The notes beneath the pieces are model-generated. The model was not told where the DNA came from and did no database searches. It saw only the letters and a program-made list of their open reading frames with translations. A program made the translations under genes and the position numbers. Positions 19,300-31,208 of a stretch of 64,000 bases of DNA are shown piece after piece. Positions within the stretch are counted from its first letter, which is position 1; each line of letters starts with the position of its first letter. The DNA is from Daucus carota subsp. sativus (Eukaryota; Streptophyta; Magnoliopsida; Apiales; Apiaceae), in NCBI RefSeq assembly GCF_001625215.2, contig NC_030387.2:41005606-41069605 (forward strand), written 5' to 3'.

Positions 19300-19800
19300 C
19301 TCCTTTTGTTTTGAAATATAGGTCGTTTGACTTTTTTCACGTATTTTTAAGTGTTTTGACTGCATGCTTAAAATCATTGTTTTTGAATAATAATATCAAT
19401 CATATATTTTTATTCAAAAAAGGAAATTTTCAAAAATTATACTCCCTCCATTCCTTTTTAAGTGTCGTTTTTTGACTTAGCACAATTATTAAGATGTGTA
19501 ATTATTAAGTTATATTATCATTAATGTAAGTTTTATTTTCCAATTTTGTCCATCAAACTATCATGAATAAATTTTAATGAGAGTTTCAAAGGTAAGGGTA
19601 TTGAGGTAAAAGGAATATACACTTGTATTGAGAATATAAGTAATTGTCTTGAAAATATAAATGTGACACTTAATTTGGAATTCAAACCCGGTCAAAAACG
19701 ACACTTAAAAAGGAATGAAGGGAGTAATTTTTAGCATGCGGTCAAATGACTTGGAACATGCGAAAAAAGTCAAACAACTTATATTTTAAAACAGAGGAAT
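19300..19800. mobile_element. MITE interrupted by a Stowaway-like MITE
   Basis: The left arm CTCCTTTTGTTTTGAAATAT then GGTCGTTTGACTTTTTTC pairs with the right arm GAAAAAAGTCAAACAACTTA then TATTTTAAAACAGAGGAA. TA flanks the left end. The interior is split by a second complete element at 19,442-19,724. Confidence 0.75.
19442..19724. mobile_element. Stowaway-like MITE (Tc1/mariner type)
   Basis: Termini CTCCCTCCATTCCTTTTTAA and CTTAAAAAGGAATGAAGGGAG, flanked by TA on both sides; 283 bp and non-coding. The TA duplication and CTCCCTCC termini are the Stowaway signature. Confidence 0.85.
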
Positions 19801-20574
19801 TAATAATAAACTCCAAATGAGGTGCTAATCAATTCAAGATTTTCATAATCTGGTTCAGAGAAGAGGGGAGTGAGTCAAAAATACACACCAACCAATCCAT
19901 CTAAATTGATGGTGAGTACTGTGTACGAAGCAGACTCAAAATCGTGCAAGTTTGTTAAGGCTGAAGTTGATAGCACAGTCTAGTCAAACTCAACCACTTG
20001 ATTGTGCGTATCAAAATCATCACACCTTCAGTACAAGTCAATGCTGGGGTTTAAAACCCACTGAGATGGGATTGGAGCCATGGAAGTTTGATAATTTGGA
20101 CCACTGAGTCAGTCTAAAGACTGGTACAGAATATCTTAGATACTTTCTCAAATCTTCGCAACGTATTACAAAATTATTGTCATGGCAGGCTGAGATTTTG
20201 GGCTCATCTTGGTAATTTGGATTATGGTAAAATCTCTATGAAATAAATATTCATCAGTTTGAGAGAAAATAAATCTCTTGTATATAAATCCATTTTGTTT
20301 ATTTTTATATATAATTTCTATTTTGTATTTTGAAATTAGTTTATTGTGACGAGATGCTCAGCATGTATGAACTATGAAGTTTATGTGCTTGTTTATTAAA
20401 AAGATACTTGATCACGATGAGAATTTTACCAGGGCACATGTTTTCTCGCCTGTGATCTTAAATTTGTTACATGTATATGAAAAGTTTACGGATTTCGTAT
20501 GAACAAAAAAGTACAAATTGAATAACGCAGCCATCGTACGAGTTACATACGCTTTTTTGGCCAAAAAATAATGA
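19801..20574. other. intergenic, nothing recognised
   Basis: No coding exon or defined repeat between the nested MITE and the MITE that hosts the retroelement. Confidence 0.5.
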
Positions 20575-20689
20575 GGCCGTTTGGGTGAGATTAAAATAAG
20601 TGCTTCTTGTTTAAAATAAAAAAGTGGAGTAGAAGTTAGAAACAAGATAAAACTTATAAGTAATTAAAATGTTTGGAAAATAAGCAGAA

Positions 20690-23272
20690 TGTAATATCCA
20701 GGTTTGACTATATAATAAAATATGAGATATTTTATATTATTACAATAATGTTTGAGATATGCGTTGATTAAATTTATTGACTATGTGAGACATGTTTTAT
20801 TAATATTAGGGTAATATTGTGTGTTGTTATTTAGACCATTGTCCCACATTGATTAGAAATAAGAGGGGAACCCCTTCTTGCACTATATAATGTATGGAGG
20901 GTATTGGGGCTAGATTGTGTAATTGGGACTTGGCTCACTTCCCACATTGGGGAGAATGTGAGCAAAGATGGATCATTAATCTATAAATGAAAGCACAAGC
21001 TTTTGTTATGTACTCCCAAGTGCTAGTTTAAATTTAATGTATTGGTATTTTGTCCCACATCGAGACAAATTGATAGAGGTGCTAGCCACATATCTATATA
21101 AGTATATGGAGGTGTTGAATTCTTTAACATAATGGACTTGATAAGTAAGTTTCCAAGTTTGAAACTTTTCTTCTCTACTTCCCACATCGAGAAGAAGAAG
21201 GAATGGGCGACTCTCAACCCATTATAAAATAAGTTAAAGTTTATATGGACTTAAAGCCTTTGCTCTATTAGTCCATGTTCTTTAATCAAACTGAATTTTT
21301 ACTAAGCTTGGTTAAAAGAGAATAGCTCTAATTAGTCCTCTCTTACCTAGCATAATAAACAACTTAAGTGTTGTGTATAGTGGGTTGAAAGTTTTTGAGT
21401 TAGTATCCCACATCGAGACCAAATAAGATGAATGGAACTGTAACTCCTATATATATGCTAAGAAAATGTTTAAAGGAACTAAGTTTTCCTCCCACATCGG
21501 AAAGGTGTAGGAGATCTAGGCTCAAGGAGCCTACTTAAACTTGAAAGGTTCCCAAGTGTTGTACACAAGAGCAATGGCTTTTAGGCTTGGGTTTCAACGC
21601 CCATGATTATTAATAATGCTTTATAATAATAAATCTATTTCCTGAGATCCAACAGGTGATAAAAAGAATATGAACTTGAGTGATTAAAGAGTATGAACTT
21701 GTGTCTATAAATTGAACTATGGGAAGGCTAGCAAGTGAATTAGAAAGCACACTTTTGCAATGTAGTTTTCAAGTTGTATTATAGCCCCACATCGATTTGT
21801 TTATAGATAATAGGCTGCTATATATCTAATACTTCTAACCTTATAATGGATAGTCGGTTGCGCAAATGAGTTGGCGGGGGCATTGTCAAACTAAGGCAAC
21901 AACACTTTGTTAGGGTATTTGCCATGAGTGCACTTGTTGCTTGTGGTTTATTTCACTTAAATCAAATGTCCCACATCGAATAAATAGAGGAATAGGGGTT
22001 TACTCTCATCCATATAAAGTGAGGGAAGTCCTCCTTTAATGTAGGAGTAGGAGTAAAAGCTAAGTTCAGCTTTGAGGTAACTACTTCTTTTAAGTAGTTG
22101 TTATTTCTGCTTATTTTATTGAATAATATTTCAATATTTTATTTAGTAACTTTTTAGATCCTACGTATAATATTATTATTATAAGTAGTTATTAATTTAT
22201 TTAATGGTGGAATTATGGTTTAATTAACTGAACGATAGTTATAAATTTTGTAAGTGGCATAGAGAATGATTTATGACAAAGGAAAATATGTATGATTTTA
22301 GGTGACTGTGACCTTGATTGAAAGCATCTTATCGTTTAAGTTGGACCCGAGGTAAGTAAAGTACTTAACTGCAACACAAGATTACTTGTTTGATCTGTCC
22401 TTCAATTTTGTTACTTTGTGAAGATTGAAGTGGTTGTAGTACGTGATTGGCTGTGTATATTTATCGGGAAATTTTGATAACATATAATATGAAATTATGC
22501 ATGTGATCAAATGAGAATATGATGGTTTAATTGAACTGTGTAACTGTGAGATAAGATAAAGTTTTTATTAAGCCTTTTGTAGGCTTGTAAGGGTAGCCCT
22601 TTAAGGGCAGGCCAGGTTCGATTATCGAATATGAATTGATCTTGCCTCCTCTATGTTGTTAAGATCTATGTGATCAGATACCACAGAGCAAGGCCGCCTT
22701 AGGTCTTGAGCTCGACGGGGCAACGATAGAATAAGGTATACAACGAGCCACTCTGTTGGTAATGGCGCCTGAGGAGGTTTCCCATGGGATATTATGTTAT
22801 AAGAAAGCCCTGCAGGCAATTGTGTTGAACATGGTGCACTAATTAAATGTGTCAGGATTCATAAAGATTAAAGATAAGATGAAATGCATTTATACCTGTT
22901 GGATTATTTTTGTGTGTTAAATTATCTTCAGTTACTTTACTTACTGAGCGAAGTAGCTCATAGTTTTCTTATGTTGCAGGCAAGGGTAAAGATAAAAATA
23001 AGTAGAAGGGGGACCGAGCTGAAGCAGAATCTTGCCTGGATGATGTACATATGGCTACTTTGACCTGGGGATGGCCTAGTTATATGTTTTGTTATATGTC
23101 ACCTAGTAATGACACGAGTATGGTTTGTATTAAAGAATGAAAGTAGACTTTATATGTGTGTAATATGGTTTTGTTGGAAAAAAATAAAAAAATGCTATTG
23201 CTTTTATGATGAATTCGCAATATTATTGTAGTAAGTCTTCTTTTATTAAGTTATGCGGGTTGGGGCGTTACA
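20690..23272 (+). repeat. 5' LTR
   Basis: 2583 bp, starting TGTAATATCC and ending TTACA. It carries eight copies of CCCACAT(C/T)G between 20,843 and 21,978. Most are followed some 30-60 bp later by a TATA-like stretch, resembling repeated promoter modules. Short ORFs in it are not genes. Confidence 0.95.
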
Positions 23273-23276
23273 AGTT

Positions 23277-23288
23277 TGGTATCAGAGC
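23277..23288 (+). promoter_or_regulatory. primer-binding site (initiator tRNA-Met)
   Basis: TGGTATCAGAGC lies four bases after the 5' LTR. It is the usual complement of the 3' end of plant initiator tRNA-Met. Confidence 0.9.
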
Positions 23289-26200
23289 CCAGGTTTAAAG
23301 CGGTTCTGTAGACCGGCCATATGTACACATCAAGGAAGGAAATGCTTCACTCGGTAGTAAGTGTTTATATTTATTAGTTATATGTTGGTTCAATTGCCTA
23401 TATGTTGATATGCTACTCGGTATAGATAAATAATTAAATTGTATGATTTATTGAGTAGAAAGAGATGGCTGAAAGGCAAACATCTGAAGCTAGTGATAGT
23501 CCCACCCGAGAAAGGCATGTCAGGGAATTAGCTGAATTACAAGAAATTATTCGTAGACAAGGTGAGCAGATTGAGAAGTTAGCTCAAGAGTTGCGACAAG
23601 GACGTAATGCTGAAGCTGTCCCACCTCCTCCACCACCTCCCCTACATCAGATGGAACCTTTATATGAGAGATTTAGAAAACAACGCCCACCTACTTTTGA
23701 GGGTAGCAGTGACCCATTAGAAGCACTAGATTGGAAGAGTTCCCTAGAAGATATCTTTGAGTTTATGCAATTAAATGATAGGGAAAAGGTGTCTTGCACC
23801 GTGCATACGTTAAAGAAAGACGCTAAGATTTGGTGGGATGTTGTTAAGCTTACACGTGACGTTAGTCAGATGACTTGAGCTGATTTCGAGACCCTTTTTA
23901 ACGAGAAGTTCTATAGTGAAGCTATGTTAAGTGCTAAAGTAAACGAGTTTAGTAGATTGTACCAGGGGAGTCTATCGGTTGCTGAGTATGCTCGAAAGTT
24001 TGATCGATTAGCTAAGTTTGCACCGGATTTGGTGGTCACTGAGGCTAGTAGGGTGAATCGTTTTCTTGAGGGATTACAACCAGAGTTAGCTAGAGATGTT
24101 GACATGGGACGTACTGGGCCTCTCACTTATTCTCAAGCAGTTGAAAAAGCTTTGAGAGCTGAACATAGGGAACAAAAGATAATGAGGGTGAAGGGTTCTA
24201 CTACAATGCCTAGAAGGGATGTTCCATTTAATAAGGATCAAGATCGGTTTTCAAACAAACGAGGTGGTCAAGGATCTCAGAATAGATTTGATCCAAATAA
24301 AAGATTTAAAGGTGAACCACAAAACAACAAGTCGGGGCAACAACCTTGGCCACAATGTCAAAAGTGTGGAAAACGTCATTTCGGGGTATGCAAAGCAGCA
24401 ATAAGGAGGTGTTATAAATGCGGAAAGGAGGATCATCTGATCAAGGATTGTCTGATGTGGAAAAATGAGCAGAAGAAGGAGGAGCCTTCAAAGACTAATG
24501 CCAGAATCTTTGCTATCACGCAAGCAGATGCAGATGCTAGCAATACGGTGGTGTCAGGTAATATCACTATTGATGGCATTCCTACTTATGCATTGATAGA
24601 TTCAGGAGCCACACATTCATTTGCGTCTATGAATTATTTGAAAAGACTTAGAAGACCTTTTGAAAAGTTATCAAGTGAGTTTAGTGCAATATTACCGTCT
24701 GGAGAGATATTATATTCTAATCAATGGTTAAGAGCGGTTCCTGTATGTATTGATAACCACGAATTGTATGTTGATTTAGTGGTCTTAGAGATGTATGACT
24801 ATGAGGTGATACTAGGTATGGATTGGTTATCTAAGTATAATGCTACTATTGATTGTAAAAACAAAAAGGTGATGTTTAAACCTTCTGAGGAGGATCAATT
24901 TGAGTTTGTTGCTGACTTCCCCAATAACATGATATCTACCGTCTCAGCTATACAAGCAAGGAGAATGTTACAAGACGGTTGTGTTGGTTATTTTGGAAAT
25001 GTGTTAGGTACTAATCTCGTAGTAGGAAATAAGCCCGAGGAGATACCTGTAGTTAAAGAATTTTTAGAAGTTTTTCCAGAAGAGTTACCAGGTTTACCTC
25101 CCGATAGAGAAATACGGTTTGAAATAGATTTAATACCTGGTACGGCTCCAATATCTAAAGCACCTTATAGGATGGCCCCCGCAGAACTGAAAGAGTTAAA
25201 AACTCAACTGCATGAACTATTAGAAAAGAAATTCGTTAGACCTAGTTTCTCACCCTGGGGAGCCCCAGTACTGTTTGTAAAGAAGAAAGATGGAACCATG
25301 AGAATGTGCATCGATTATAGGGAGTTAAATAAGGTTACCATTAAGAATAAATACCCCCTTCCACGAATCGACGACCTTTTTGATCAATTACAAGGATCTG
25401 TGGTATTTTCAAAGATTGATTTAAGGTCTGGGTATCATCAATTAAAGATAAGAGAAGAAGATATACCCAAAACCGCTTTTAGAACGAGATATGGTCATTA
25501 CGAGTTTCTAGTGATGGCGTTTGGACTAACCAATGCTCCAGCAGCATTTATGGACCTCATGAATAGAGTGTTTAAGGATTATCTTGACAAGTTTGTGATA
25601 GTGTTTATAGATGATATTTTGGTATACTCTCGATCTAGAGATGAGCATGAAGAGCATTTGAGATTGACCTTACAAAAGTTAAAAGAAGAGAAGTTATATG
25701 CCAAGTTTAAGAAATGTGAGTTTTGGTTGGAAAAAGTGACTTTCTTAGGGCATATAGTATCAAAAGAAGGTATTTCAGTAGATTCGGCCAAAGTTGAAGC
25801 AGTGAGCAACTGGAGTAGACCGAGGAATGCGTCAGAAGTGAGAAGTTTTCTTGGATTAGCAGGATACTATAGAAGATTTGTCGAGGGCTTTTCTAAAATT
25901 GCTACCCCATTGACACAACTAACTAGAAAGAGTCATAAGTTTGAGTGGACGGATGCTTGTGAAAGGAGTTTTCAAGAATTAAAGAAACGTTTAGTGTCTG
26001 CTCCAATTCTTACCATTCCGTCAGGATCAGGAGGATTTGTTATCTATAGTGATGCTTCCAAACAGGGTTTAGGATGCGTACTGATGCAGAATGGTAAGGT
26101 TATTGCTTATGCATCTAGGCAACTAAAAGATTATGAAAAGAGATATCCTACACATGACTTAGAGTTGGCAGCAGTTGTATTTGCTCTTAAGATTTGGAGG

Positions 26201-27952
26201 CATTATTTGTATGGAGAGAGATGTGAGATATACACGGATCATAAAAGTTTGAAGTATTTCTTTACTCAAAAGGAGTTGAATATGAGACAAAGACGATGGT
26301 TGGAATTAGTCAAGGATTATGATTGCCAGATCATGTATCATCCAGGGAAGGCAAACATAGTTGCAGATGCACTTAGTAGAAAGGTTTATGGTAACTTATC
26401 AGTGTTGAGGTCATTGCCCAAACCTCTTCAAGAGGATATTAGTAGATCAGAAATTGAATTGATTACCAGTAGATTGGATAAAATGAGTATCGAGTCAACA
26501 CTACTCGAGAGAATCAAGCAAGGTCAAATCGAAGATAATGAGTTGAATAAACGAAGAGGTGAAGTGGAAAGTGGTAAAGCAACAGAGTTTAAGATATCGA
26601 CAAATGGGAGCTTAAAGTTTAAAGATAGAATATGTGTTCCTGACAATGAAGAGATAAAGAAAGAAATCCTTACGGAAGCTCATAGTACCCCGTACTCTGT
26701 ACATCCAGGAACAACCAAAATGTATAACGATTTAAAAATACATTATTGGTGGCCAGGAATGAAGAAAGATGTGGTAGAATTTGTTGCAAGGTGTCTAACG
26801 TGTCAACAGGTTAAGGCTGAACATCAAAGGCCAGCTGGATTATTACAACCAATACAGATCCCTGAATGGAAATGGGAAGAGATCACCATGGATTTCGTAG
26901 TTGGATTGCCAAAGACTCTTAAACAGCACGATGCCATTTGGGTTATTGTTGATAGATTTTCAAAATCAGCACACTTCCTTCCAGTACGCATGACATATAG
27001 TATGGATCAGTTAGCTGAATTGTATGTTCAAGAGATAGTTAGATTGCATGGAGTGCCAGTATCAATAATTTCTGATAGGGATGCTCGGTTTACTTCTAAG
27101 TTTTGGGAAAGTTTGCATAAAGCCATGGGTACCCGATTAAAGTTTAGTACTGCTTTTCATCCACAGTCAGACGGTCAAAGTGAAAGAACGATTCAGACAT
27201 TAGAGGATATGCTTAGGGCGTGTGTTCTTGACTTCTCAAGTTCATGGAGTAAGTACCTTCCACTAATAGAATTTTCGTACAATAATAGTTTTCAAGCGTC
27301 AATTGGTGCAGCTCCATACGAGATTCTTTATGGTAGAAAGTGTCGATCTCCTATCCATTGGGATGAAATGGGGGAAGGAAATTATCTTGGCCCTGAGCTG
27401 GTCAGAGATACAACAGAAGCGGTTAAAAGAATTAAAGAGAGAATGTTAGCCACACAGAGTCGACAAAAGAGCTACGCGGATCCAAAACGGAGAGATGTTG
27501 AGTTCTCGGTTGGAGATAAAGTATTTCTTAAAATAGCACCAGTAAAAGGGATAGTGAGATTTGGAAAGAAGGGAAAATTAAGCCCAAGATTTGTAGGTCC
27601 CTTTGAGATACTCGAAAAAGTTGGAAAAGTAGCTTACAGATTAGCCTTGCCTCCATCATTAGAAAAGGTTCATAATGTGTTCCATGTCTCGTTATTAAGA
27701 AAATATGTGACCGACCCATCTCATGTGCTTAACTATGAACCTTTGGAATTAAGTCAAGATCTGACCTATATGGAAAAGCCTGTGCAAATTCTTGATAGAA
27801 AAGAAAAAGAGCTTAGAAATAAGAAGATTTCACTAGTAAGAGTCTTGTGGAGGAACTCAAAAATAGAAGAAAGTACATGGGAGCGAGAAGATGAAATGAG
27901 ATCTAAGTACCCAGAGTTATTTCAATAACAAATTTCGAGGACGAAATTTTTA

Positions 27953-27967
27953 TAAGGTGGGGAGACT
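27953..27967 (+). promoter_or_regulatory. polypurine tract
   Basis: A purine-rich AAGGTGGGGAGA stretch directly before the 3' LTR, preceded by TTTCGAGGACGAAATTT, a context common in Tekay/Del elements. Confidence 0.8.
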
Positions 27968-30900
27968 TGTAATATCCAGGTTTGACTATATAATAAAATA
28001 TGAGATATTTTATATTATTACAATAATGTTTGAGATATGCGTTGATTAAATTTATTGACTATGTGAGACATGTTTTATTAATATTAGGGTAATATTGTGT
28101 GTTGTTATTTAGACCATTGTCCCACATTGATTAGAAATAAGAGGGGAACCCCTTCTTGCACTATATAATGTATGGAGGGTATTGGGGCTAGATTGTGTAA
28201 TTGGGACTTGGCTCACTTCCCACATTGGGGAGAATGTGAGCAAAGATGGATCATTAATCTATAAATGAAAGCACAAGCTTTTGTTATGTACTCCCAAGTG
28301 CTAGTTTAAATTTAATGTATTGGTATTTTGTCCCACATCGAGACAAATTGATAGAGGTGCTAGCCACATATCTATATAAGTATATGGAGGTGTTGAATTC
28401 TTTAACATAATGGACTTGATAAGTAAGTTTCCAAGTTTGAAACTTTTCTTCTCTACTTCCCACATCGAGAAGAAGAAGGAATGGGCGACTCTCAACCCAT
28501 TATAAAATAAGTTAAAGTTTATATGGACTTAAAGCCTTTGCTCTATTAGTCCATGTTCTTTAATCAAACTGAATTTTTACTAAGCTTGGTTAAAAGAGAA
28601 TAGCTCTAATTAGTCCTCTCTTACCTAGCATAATAAACAACTTAAGTGTTGTGTATAGTGGGTTGAAAGTTTTTGAGTTAGTATCCCACATCGAGACCAA
28701 ATAAGATGAATGGAACTGTAACTCCTATATATATGCTAAGAAAATGTTTAAAGGAACTAAGTTTTCCTCCCACATCGGAAAGGTGTAGGAGATCTAGGCT
28801 CAAGGAGCCTACTTAAACTTGAAAGGTTCCCAAGTGTTGTACACAAGAGCAATGGCTTTTAGGCTTGGGTTTCAACGCCCATGATTATTAATAATGCTTT
28901 ATAATAATAAATCTATTTCCTGAGATCCAACAGGTGATAAAAAGAATATGAACTTGAGTGATTAAAGAGTATGAACTTGTGTCTATAAATTGAACTATGG
29001 GAAGGCTAGCAAGTGAATTAGAAAGCACACTTTTGCAATGTAGTTTTCAAGTTGTATTATAGCCCCACATCGATTTGTTTATAGATAATAGGCTGCTATA
29101 TATCTAATACTTCTAACCTTATAATGGATAGTCGGTTGCGCAAATGAGTTGGCGGGGGCATTGTCAAACTAAGGCAACAACACTAGGGGTGGCAAAATCA
29201 GACCCGACCCGAAACCCGACACGAACCCGACTCGAAAAAATACGAATTAGGGTCGGGGTTTTTACATTTCGGGTCGGGTTCGGGTCGGGTAATTTTTTAC
29301 CCGAAAAACTCGGGTCAGGTTCGGGTTGACCCAGTGTACCCGAACCCGACCCGAAATATTTATATATAAATATATTATATTAATTATATATATTTATATT
29401 TTAAAATTACATATATTTATGATATATTTATAAAATATTAAGAATATATTTGTCACATATAATCTTATTAAATTATTATTAATATATTATAATTAAATAT
29501 AATTAAAATAATTAATTTTTAATAAATTTCGGGTCAAAACGGGTCATTTTCGGGTCAATCGGGTATGAAACAGGTCGGGTTCGGGTTGAGATTTTCGACC
29601 CATTTCGGGTTCGGGTCGGGTTCGGGTTGACCCAAAAACTGGACCAGGTAAGACAACCCGACACGAACCCGACCCATTACCCGAAATTGCCACCCCTAAA
29701 CAACACTTTGTTAGGGTATTTGCCATGAGTGCACTTGTTGCTTGTGGTTTATTTCACTTAAATCAAATGTCCCACATCGAATAAATAGAGGAATAGGGGT
29801 TTACTCTCATCCATATAAAGTGAGGGAAGTCCTCCTTTAATGTAGGAGGAGGAGTAAAAGCTAAGTTCAGCTTTGAGGTAACTACTTCTTTTAAGTAGTT
29901 GTTATTTCTGCTTATTTTATTGAATAATATTTCAATATTTTATTTAGTAACTTTTTAGATCCTACGTATAATATTATTATTATAAGTAGTTATTAATTTA
30001 TTTAATGGTGGAATTATGGTTTAATTAACTGAACGATAGTTATAAATTTTGTAAGTGGCATAGAGAATGATTTATGACAAAGGAAAATATGTATGATTTT
30101 AGGTGACTGTGACCTTGATTGAAAGCATCTTATCGTTTAAGTTGGACCCGAGGTAAGTAAAGTACTTAACTGCAACACAAGATTACTTGTTTGATCTGTC
30201 CTTCAATTTTGTTACTTTGTGAAGATTGAAGTGGTTGTAGTACGTGATTGGCTGTGTATATTTATCGGGAAATTTTGATAACATATAATATGAAATTATG
30301 CATGTGATCAAATGAGAATATGATGGTTTAATTGAACTGTGTAACTGTGAGATAAGATAAAGTTTTTATTAAGCCTTTTGTAGGCTTGTAAGGGTAGCCC
30401 TTTAAGGGCAGGCCAGGTTCGATTATCGAATATGAATTGATCTTGCCTCCTCTATGTTGTTAAGATCTATGTGATCAGATACCACAGAGCAAGGCCGCCT
30501 TAGGTCTTGAGCTCGACGGGGCAACGATAGAATAAGGTATACAACGAGCCACTCTGTTGGTAATGGCGCCTGAGGAGGTTTCCCATGGGATATTATGTTA
30601 TAAGAAAGCCCTGCAGGCAATTGTGTTGAACATGGTGCACTAATTAAATGTGTCAGGATTCATAAAGATTAAAGATAAGATGAAATGCATTTATACCTGT
30701 TGGATTATTTTTGTGTGTTAAATTATCTTCAGTTACTTTACTTACTGAGCGAAGTAGCTCATAGTTTTCTTATGTTGCAGGCAAGGGTAAAGATAAAAAT
30801 AAGTAGAAGGGGGACCGAGCTGAAGCAGAATCTTGCCTGGATGATGTACATATGGCTACTTTGACCTGGGGATGGCCTAGTTATATGTTTTGTTATATGT

Positions 30901-31073
30901 CACCTAGTAATGACACGAGTATGGTTTGTATTAAAGAATGAAAGTAGACTTTATATGTGTGTAATATGGTTTTGTTGGAAAAAAATAAAAAAATGCTATT
31001 GCTTTTATGATGAATTCGCAATATTATTGTAGTAAGTCTTCTTTTATTAAGTTATGCGGGTTGGGGCGTTACA
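27968..31073 (+). repeat. 3' LTR with an inserted DNA transposon
   Basis: 3106 bp. It matches the 5' LTR except for a 523-bp excess, which equals the 515-bp insertion at 29,184-29,698 plus its 8-bp target duplication. By eye I found only one other difference between the two LTRs. Confidence 0.95.
29184..29698 (+). mobile_element. non-autonomous hAT-type element in the 3' LTR
   Basis: Termini TAGGGGTGGCAA and TTGCCACCCCTA are perfect inverted repeats flanked by the 8-bp duplication AACAACAC, which occurs once in the 5' LTR. The 8-bp duplication and these termini fit the hAT superfamily. Both ends are packed with CGGGT/ACCCG repeats (GGGTCGGGTTCGGGT on one strand), probably subterminal transposase-binding repeats. 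The middle is almost pure A/T. No transposase is encoded, so it was moved by another copy's enzyme. Confidence 0.95.
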
Positions 31074-31208
31074 CAGAAGCCCTGAAACAAAAATTATCAT
31101 TCCTAGCTTTTTATAAGTGCTTCTTAATTTTTTACACAAACGGCACAAATAATTGCTTGTAACTTATAAACTAAAAATCCGACTTTTAAACCGGAAACAA
31201 ACATCCCC

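Larger units (their letters stand above)
20690..31073 (+). mobile_element. Ty3/gypsy retroelement, Tekay/Del chromovirus type
   Basis: Old virus-like element, 10,384 bp including a later insertion. Long LTRs begin TGTAATATCC and end GTTACA, flanked by the 5-bp target duplication CAGAA (20,685-20,689 and 31,074-31,078). A primer-binding site for initiator tRNA-Met follows the 5' LTR, and a purine tract precedes the 3' LTR. The coding part (about 23,465-27,928) has gag with a CCHC zinc knuckle near 24,410, protease (DSGATHS) near 24,600, reverse transcriptase (FIDDILVYS) near 25,600, RNase H near 26,040, integrase from about 26,680 to 27,600 and a C-terminal chromodomain near 27,770-27,925. The chromodomain and the sequence before the purine tract point to the Tekay/Del branch. 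It looks nearly whole, with about one break in its coding part. The LTRs are almost identical, so it is young. Confidence 0.95.
20575..31208 (+). mobile_element. MITE family A copy split by the retroelement
   Basis: The left part is 20,575-20,689 (GGCCGTTTGGGTGAGATTAA onward) and the right part is 31,074-31,208 (ends CGGAAACAAACATCCCC). Joined, they match the intact copy at 10,098-10,340 in order and length. The coordinates given span the interrupting retroelement. Confidence 0.85.

Noticed and set aside
21023-21217. 64-codon ORF present in both LTRs (also 28,301-28,495)
   Set aside because: Duplicated only because the LTRs are duplicated; spans the promoter-like modules and has no domain.
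22622-22819. 65-codon ORF in both LTRs (also 30,423-30,620)
   Set aside because: Same reason: LTR sequence, no protein family recognised.
29184-29698. CGGGT/CCCGA arrays considered as telomere-like or CRISPR-like repeats
   Set aside because: No regular repeat-spacer pattern and not the plant telomere unit; the inverted termini and 8-bp duplication explain it as a DNA transposon.
29144-29726. Gly/Arg/Thr/Pro-rich ORFs in the hAT-type element
   Set aside because: Direct translation of CGGGT arrays; not coding.
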